A DNA stretch of 64,000 nucleotides. Origin: Shimia marina. GTDB taxonomy: Bacteria; Pseudomonadota; Alphaproteobacteria; Rhodobacterales; Rhodobacteraceae. Shown piece by piece: positions 59,361-64,000 of this stretch; the stretch's first letter is position 1; each line of letters opens with the position of its first letter. Both the position numbers and the translations under genes were made by a program. Location: assembly GCF_001458175.1 (NCBI RefSeq), contig NZ_CYPW01000001.1, positions 124,001 to 188,000 of the forward strand, read 5' to 3'. Under the pieces are notes generated by a model, which was not told the DNA's origin, did no database searches, and was given only the letters and a program-made list of their open reading frames with translations.

Positions 59361-60458
59361 TTAGGTGTTGAACAGGAAGTGCATGACATCGCCATCCTTC
59401 ACTTCATATCCCTTGCCTTCTGCACGCATCTTGCCAGCCTCTTTGGCGCCACTCTCACCATCGCAGGCGATATAGTCGTCATAGGCAATGGTTTCCGCGC
59501 GGATGAACCCTTTTTCAAAGTCGCCGTGGATCACACCAGCCGCCTGCGGCGCCATGGTGCCCTTGCGGATGGTCCAGGCACGCGCCTCCTTGGGGCCCAC
59601 CGTGAAATAGGTTTCCAGCTGCAACAGCTCATAGCCCGCGCGGATCAAACGATCGAGACCGGCCTCTTCAAGCCCCATCTCACTGAGGAACATCTCTGCT
59701 TCTTCGTCTTCCAACTGGCTGATCTCTTCTTCGATCTGCGCAGAAATGATCACATGGCTATTGCCCTGTTTGGCGGCCATCTCAGCCACAGCCGCAGAAT
59801 GCGCGTTGCCATCAGCCGCTTCGCTCTCGCCCACGTTACAGACGTAAAGGATCGGCTTGGTGGTCAAGAGCTGCAACATCTTCCAGGCTTTGGCGTCTTC
59901 TTCATCCACCTCAACCAAACGCGCAGGTTTGCTGTCTTCCAGCATGGCCAGCGCGTCTTTCAAAAGGCGCTCTTGTTGAACCGCTTCTTTGTCGCCACCA
60001 CGCACTTTGCGCACCAGCCCCTGAAGACGTTTTTCGATGCTTTCAATATCCGCCAGCATCAGCTCGGTTTCAATGGTCTCTGCATCCGCAACCGGATCAA
60101 CGCGACCATCCACATGGGTCACATCGCCATCTTCAAAACAGCGCAGCACATGGGCAATGGCATCGGTTTCGCGGATATTGGCCAGAAATTGGTTGCCCAG
60201 ACCTTCGCCCTTGGAGGCGCCTTTCACCAGACCGGCAATATCCACAAAGGTCATGCGGGTCGGGATCACCTGTTTGGACTGCGCAATCGCGGCCAGCTTG
60301 TCCAGGCGCGCATCAGGCACACCCACCTCGCCCACATTTGGCTCAATGGTGCAGAATGGAAAATTGGCCGCCTGCGCCGCAGCGGTTTTGGTCAGTGCAT
60401 TAAAAAGCGTGGATTTGCCGACGTTCGGCAATCCGACGATGCCCATTTTGAAACCCAT
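59361..60458 (-). CDS. ychF: Redox-regulated ATPase/GTPase YchF (OLA1 family)
   Basis: A 365-residue Obg-like P-loop NTPase binding ribosomes. G1 [14 protein letters not shown], switch region [15 protein letters not shown]3 [22 protein letters not shown], the YchF-specific coiled-coil ([15 protein letters not shown]), [14 protein letters not shown] at the G4 position (NxxE, giving ATP preference in the family), and a C-terminal TGS domain with [41 protein letters not shown] precedes ATG 60458; upstream frame extends to 60680 without support. Confidence 0.97.
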   Translation of the reverse strand: MGFKMGIVGLPNVGKSTLFNALTKTAAAQAANFPFCTIEPNVGEVGVPDARLDKLAAIAQSKQVIPTRMTFVDIAGLVKGASKGEGLGNQFLANIRETDAIAHVLRCFEDGDVTHVDGRVDPVADAETIETELMLADIESIEKRLQGLVRKVRGGDKEAVQQERLLKDALAMLEDSKPARLVEVDEEDAKAWKMLQLLTTKPILYVCNVGESEAADGNAHSAAVAEMAAKQGNSHVIISAQIEEEISQLEDEEAEMFLSEMGLEEAGLDRLIRAGYELLQLETYFTVGPKEARAWTIRKGTMAPQAAGVIHGDFEKGFIRAETIAYDDYIACDGESGAKEAGKMRAEGKGYEVKDGDVMHFLFNT

Positions 60459-60686
60459 ATCCGGCCTCCTGTCACATGTTTGTGCTGCTCTTATGCAGAG
60501 TTTGGGCGCGGCGCAAGTCGCCTGTGCCCTGTTGCACAGTGCTTTGCGCCAGATCGCATAAGGGCAACACCGGCTCCGCATCACGAATTGTGGCAGATGT
60601 TCACGGAATCTTGTGCCCCATTGAAAAGCGCCCCTTGGGCACGCAACTATGGCTTTCAATACCCAACCAAGAAAGATCAAGACGCC

Positions 60687-61172
60687 ATGAAAAACTTCTG
60701 CATGGTTTGTGCGACGCTTCTTTTCACTTCACAGGCCTCCGCTCAGGAGGTTGTCGTTGGGCTCGGCTTCTCGGATTTTTCTGATGGGTCGGCACTGGAT
60801 GCGGCCACATTGCAACTGGAATACACAGCGACCCCTTTCAAAAGTACCGAGCGGTGGGACCACCATTTTGGCGGAATCCTGACGGTGGATAATGAAAGTG
60901 ATGTTTTTGTCGGCTTTGGCGTCCTGAGCCGCTACAGCTTGCAAAACGACTGGTTTCTGGAAGGCAGCTTCCGCCCCGGCCTGTTCTTTGAAGGCGTCTC
61001 CCTCAACGATCTGGGACAAACACTGGAGTTCCGCAGCGCCCTTGCCGTGGGCCGTTATGTCGGAGAGAGTTCTGCCGTCTCGCTGGAACTCAGCCACAAA
61101 TCCAATGGCGGGCTGAGTTCCACCAATCCCGGCGTCAACAAGCTGAGCCTGCGCTATCATCACAGCTTCTGA
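60687..61172 (+). CDS. PagL-like outer-membrane lipid A 3-O-deacylase (copy 2)
   Basis: A 161-residue small barrel with signal peptide MKNFCMVCATLLFTSQASA (cleavage near residue 19). It shares layout with the copy at 45209: VVVGLGFSDFSDGSALDAATLQLEYTATPF near the N-terminus, DWFLEGSFRPGLFFE in the middle, and LELSHKSNGGLSSTNPGVNKLSLRY at the C-terminus, the His-Ser-containing PagL motif. Weak ribosome site before ATG 60687. It lies between ychF (divergent) and trpA, an isolated unit. The two copies appear as diverged paralogues. Confidence 0.75.
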   Translation: MKNFCMVCATLLFTSQASAQEVVVGLGFSDFSDGSALDAATLQLEYTATPFKSTERWDHHFGGILTVDNESDVFVGFGVLSRYSLQNDWFLEGSFRPGLFFEGVSLNDLGQTLEFRSALAVGRYVGESSAVSLELSHKSNGGLSSTNPGVNKLSLRYHHSF

Positions 61173-61213
61173 CGCACGGTGCGTATCCTGCCGCCCAGCA
61201 AGGATTGATTTCC

Positions 61214-61255
61214 CCCTCAGTTTTGGGCACATCTGCTGTCACCTAAAACTGAGGG
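61214..61255 (+). promoter_or_regulatory. Hairpin masking the trpA ribosome site
   Basis: Perfect 11-bp stem CCCTCAGTTTT (61214-61224) / AAAACTGAGGG (61245-61255) with a 20-nt loop. Its 3' arm contains the only purine-rich ribosome site (GAGGG), 6 nt before the trpA ATG at 61262. Formation would block initiation. Confidence 0.65.
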
Positions 61256-61261
61256 ATCCGC

Positions 61262-62053
61262 ATGACTCGTATCGACGCCAAATTCGCCGAACTGACTGCC
61301 GCAGGCAAAAAGGCCTTCGTGTCTTATGTGATGGCCGGGGATCCCGACTATGAAACCTCGCTGGAAATCGTCAAAGGCCTGCCAGCAGCAGGTGTAGACA
61401 TCATCGAGCTGGGCCTGCCGTTCACCGATCCGATGGCCGATGGCCCCACCATCCAACTGGCGGGCCAGCGCGCGCTTGATGGCGGCATGACCCTGCAGAG
61501 AACCCTCGATCTGGCGACAGAATTCCGCAAGACGGATGACACAACCCCGATTGTCTTGATGGGCTATTACAACCCGATCTACTCGCGCGGGGTGGATAAT
61601 TTCCTCGCGGATGCCAAATCCGCTGGCATCGACGGCCTGATCGTGGTCGACCTGCCCCCGGAAGAAGACAGTGAACTTTGCATCCCGGCACAGGCCGCTG
61701 GCATGAACTTCATCCGTCTGGCCACGCCCACCACCGACGACAAACGCCTGCCCAAAGTGCTGCAAAACACCTCCGGCTTTGTCTACTATGTCTCCATCAC
61801 TGGCATCACCGGTGCGGCCGAAGCCGAAGCCACCGATGTTGGCCCCGAAGTGGCGCGCATCAAGGCCAGCACAGATCTGCCGGTGATCGTGGGCTTTGGC
61901 ATCAACACCCCGGAAAAGGCACAAAACATCGCCTCTGTGGCCGATGGGGCCGTGGTTGGGTCAGCCATCGTGGGTCAGATTGGCGCGGGCAAATCCGTGG
62001 ATGAGGTCCTCAGCTTTGTGAAGTCTCTGGCCGATGGGGCCCACCGCGTCTGA
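61262..62053 (+). CDS. trpA: Tryptophan synthase alpha chain
   Basis: Cleaves indole-3-glycerol phosphate to indole and glyceraldehyde-3-phosphate, passing indole to TrpB. It has 263 residues, TIM barrel. Catalytic Glu in [19 protein letters not shown] and the second acidic residue (Asp) in the same segment; substrate loop [33 protein letters not shown]; phosphate-binding [12 protein letters not shown] and [12 protein letters not shown]. trpB and the rest of the pathway are not adjacent, so trpA is a detached gene here, possibly explaining the independent leader hairpin. Confidence 0.96.
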   Translation: MTRIDAKFAELTAAGKKAFVSYVMAGDPDYETSLEIVKGLPAAGVDIIELGLPFTDPMADGPTIQLAGQRALDGGMTLQRTLDLATEFRKTDDTTPIVLMGYYNPIYSRGVDNFLADAKSAGIDGLIVVDLPPEEDSELCIPAQAAGMNFIRLATPTTDDKRLPKVLQNTSGFVYYVSITGITGAAEAEATDVGPEVARIKASTDLPVIVGFGINTPEKAQNIASVADGAVVGSAIVGQIGAGKSVDEVLSFVKSLADGAHRV

Positions 62054-62179
62054 TATCTTGGCCTGACCTTTTGTCGCAACGTGAGCGCTGGCGGGGGCTC
62101 TGCCCATTGCTATAAACTCACTTCGCAAGTCGGCAGACCGTGAGTGTGCCCTGTGTGAACGCGATCCAAAGGGCCCGAT

Positions 62180-63793
62180 ATGACCTCAGACAGCCACGAC
62201 CACGCCACAGACGAGAAACCAACGGTGCGCAACCCCAGCCGGCGAAAACGGCGCGGGCGCAGCGCCCCTCCTGTCAGCCGCGCCTCTGCCGACGCCTTCT
62301 CTCTGGAACATGTGATCGGCCCGCGCGCACATTTCGGCTTTCTGGACAGCGACCGCATGCAGGTGATGCAAAACCGGGTGCTGGATCTGCTGGCGGACTA
62401 TGGCGTAATGGTCGTTCATCCGGCGGCACAGGCCGCGCTTCTGGCGGCAGGTGCCACCGAAGGCAGCAGCGCAGGCCGCATAAAAATGCCGCGCGCGCTG
62501 GTCTTGGAAGCGCTGCAGGCCACCCCAAAATCCTGCCAGTTGTTTGGCAAGTCTGAGGCCTATGACATGAGCCTGCCGCGCCGCGATGCCGGGTTCATCC
62601 TGCGCACCGGCACAGGCGCCCACGGGTATGTGGATCCACGCGATGCCAGCTATCGCAACATGGACCTAGCGGCGGTGCAGGAAATCGTCGCCGTGGCCAA
62701 TACGCTTGATCAGGTCGGCTTCATTGCCCATCCCTTTGTGCATGGCGTGCCCGAAGTCACCGCCGACATTCACGCCTATGCCACGATGACGGCTCACACC
62801 CAAAAACACATGTGGATGCAGCCCTATCAGAAGGAGAACATCGACTATCTCCTGAACATCGCCGCCATCGCTGCGGGTGGCGAAGACGCGCTGCGCCAGC
62901 GCCCCTCGACCTCCACCATCACCTGTTCCTTCTCCCCTCTGGAATTCAAACACATGGACACAGAGGTGATCATCGCCTGTGGCAAATTTGGGGTGCCCGT
63001 GCATGCCTGTTCCCTGCCCAGCGCCGGGGGCACCGCGCCCCTGTCTCCTGCGGCACTCGCGCTGATGGCAGTTGCCGAAGTGGTGGGCATGGTCACCATG
63101 GCACATGTGCTGTCTCCGAACCTGCCGGTGATTGCCACGCCGCTGATGTTTGCGCTGGACATGCGCACCGGCAGCGCGCTGCAATCTTCTGTGGAGGCCA
63201 TGCAAGCGGCCTCCCTCTCTATTCAACTTGTAAAACAAGGGTTTGGCCTGATGGCGCATACCTATGGATCCGGCTCGGACACGCCTGACAGCGATCATCA
63301 ATCCATGGCGGAACGCGCCATGCTGATGCAGACCGTAGCCCTTTCTGGTGCCGACGTGCTGGGCGGCGTGGGACAGCTTGAATGTGCCACCGTGTTCTGC
63401 CCGGTGCAGGCGGTGCTGGACAATGAAATCGGCGCCATGACGCGGCGCTTCCTGAGGGTGCCAGATGTAAGTGACGCGGCCCTGAACTTTGACGAAATGC
63501 GGCAGGTGCCGGTTGGAGGCCATTTTCTAGACAGTGATCACACCGTTGCCAGCTGCCGAGATCAACTGACACCGGATGTGTTTCAGCGCATGGGGCGGGA
63601 CGACTATGAGGCCTCAGGGCGCAAAGCGGCCTTTGACGTGGCGCGAGACAAAGCCCTCGCAGCCATTGCACAGGCGCCGCAGCAACCTCTCTTGTCAGAG
63701 GATCAGATGCAGGAAATCACCAAGCTGCAAGAGGCCGCCGATGCCCATATTGTTGCGGCCTACTCCGGATCTGGCAAAGTAGACACGATCTGA
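62180..63793 (+). CDS. MttB-family (trimethylamine methyltransferase-like) protein without pyrrolysine codon
   Basis: A 537-residue TIM-barrel methyltransferase homologue (COG5598-type) expected to move a methyl group from a quaternary or tertiary amine to a corrinoid protein. The N-terminus is Arg/Lys-rich (SRRKRRGRSAPP), then YGVMVVHPAAQAALLAAGA, GTGAHGYVDPRDASYRNMDL, VGFIAHPF, TQKHMWMQPYQ, STSTITCSFSPLEF, SSVEAMQAASLSIQLVKQGFG, GSGSDTPDSDHQSMAERAML and GGVGQLECA. No in-frame UAG exists, so it is a non-Pyl member such as MtgB (glycine betaine). No corrinoid protein or MtgA-type gene is adjacent. Substrate open: betaine, proline betaine, carnitine. Confidence 0.82.
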   Translation: MTSDSHDHATDEKPTVRNPSRRKRRGRSAPPVSRASADAFSLEHVIGPRAHFGFLDSDRMQVMQNRVLDLLADYGVMVVHPAAQAALLAAGATEGSSAGRIKMPRALVLEALQATPKSCQLFGKSEAYDMSLPRRDAGFILRTGTGAHGYVDPRDASYRNMDLAAVQEIVAVANTLDQVGFIAHPFVHGVPEVTADIHAYATMTAHTQKHMWMQPYQKENIDYLLNIAAIAAGGEDALRQRPSTSTITCSFSPLEFKHMDTEVIIACGKFGVPVHACSLPSAGGTAPLSPAALALMAVAEVVGMVTMAHVLSPNLPVIATPLMFALDMRTGSALQSSVEAMQAASLSIQLVKQGFGLMAHTYGSGSDTPDSDHQSMAERAMLMQTVALSGADVLGGVGQLECATVFCPVQAVLDNEIGAMTRRFLRVPDVSDAALNFDEMRQVPVGGHFLDSDHTVASCRDQLTPDVFQRMGRDDYEASGRKAAFDVARDKALAAIAQAPQQPLLSEDQMQEITKLQEAADAHIVAAYSGSGKVDTI

Positions 63794-63896
63794 CCGCGAG
63801 ACTGAGGGTCTCAACCTCCTCGCCCCAAGATAGCACCAACGCCCCCCGCCAACGGCACAGCGCATTTTTATGTCGTTCGGACTTGTTCCGCCGACG

Positions 63897-64000
63897 TCAT
63901 GCAAATCGCGGCGTCGCCTGCAAAGCCCCCTGCATCGCCTCAACCAGACTGCCCCGGCTGATCGGTTTGGCCACATGGCCACTCATGCCGCCGTTCAGAT
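63897..64000 (-). CDS. C-terminus of a response-regulator receiver domain (cut by window)
   Basis: The last 34 codons on the minus strand read LNGGMSGHVAKPISRGSLVEAMQGAL... and stop at 63897-63899. GMSGHVAKPIS is the end of a receiver domain: the Lys-Pro pair of the phosphoacceptor pocket and the final helix. Ending just after the receiver suggests a hybrid sensor kinase or stand-alone receiver. Nothing more is in the window. Confidence 0.65.
   Translation of the reverse strand, partial: LNGGMSGHVAKPISRGSLVEAMQGALQATPRFA

Noticed and set aside
62180-63793. Pyrrolysine-dependent trimethylamine methyltransferase
   Set aside because: The frame has no internal UAG codon, so a Pyl-containing enzyme is not supported; only a non-Pyl MttB-family call is made.

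Overview
The window is about 64 kb of roughly 60% GC chromosomal DNA. Its gene content points to an alphaproteobacterium of the roseobacter group (Rhodobacteraceae): monomeric isocitrate dehydrogenase, an aminoethylphosphonate (AEP) pathway, glycine betaine oxygenase, a urea ABC transporter, an MttB-like methyltransferase, cobalamin riboswitches and no mobile elements. The species assignment is inference. All reading is from sequence alone.

Layout. 1-6.5 kb: NADP isocitrate dehydrogenase (3' end cut by the window), divergent glpD/glpR with CGAACA operator half-sites, and a coniferyl-aldehyde-type dehydrogenase. 6.6-8.5 kb: a BLUF blue-light sensor, tRNA-Arg(UCU) and an EamA exporter. 8.6-17.9 kb: a phosphonate block with phnW-phnA-phnY, a divergent LysR regulator and a three-gene AEP-type ABC importer; the two operons carry similar LysR-type boxes. 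18.2-19.3 kb: a scrambled SDR remnant beside an intact FAH-family sugar-acid hydrolase. 19.5-22.7 kb: a zinc-associated ZrgA-like operon with a candidate Zur box. 22.8-27.8 kb: tRNA-Ser(GCU), then a cobalamin riboswitch driving nrdHIEF plus a dNTP-pyrophosphohydrolase-like gene.

27.9-36.9 kb: a zinc-ribbon mini-protein, a glycine betaine monooxygenase operon (gbcAB) behind a second cobalamin riboswitch, then a GntR regulator divergent from a polyamine-type ABC importer that ends in a hydantoin-racemase-like gene. 37-44.2 kb: an unusual pair, a 1828-residue glutamate-synthase-like protein and a CysJ-like diflavin reductase. 44.6-49.2 kb: AhpD-like and PagL-like proteins and two photolyases with a DUF2256 mini-gene. 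49.3-52.1 kb: an aminosugar/glycan cassette with a long gene-free stretch next to it. 52.7-58.9 kb: urtABCDE. 59.4-63.8 kb: ychF, a second PagL-like gene, trpA with a hairpin over its ribosome site, and an MttB-family methyltransferase. The window ends inside a receiver-domain protein.

Functional themes: nitrogen and phosphorus scavenging (urea, AEP, betaine, possibly hydantoins), a cobalamin-responsive layer (two riboswitches placed on enzymes that do not need B12, plus one corrinoid-type methyltransferase homologue), and light response/repair. The most novel-looking item is the GltB-like/diflavin-reductase pair. The most informative regulatory one is the riboswitch on gbcAB.
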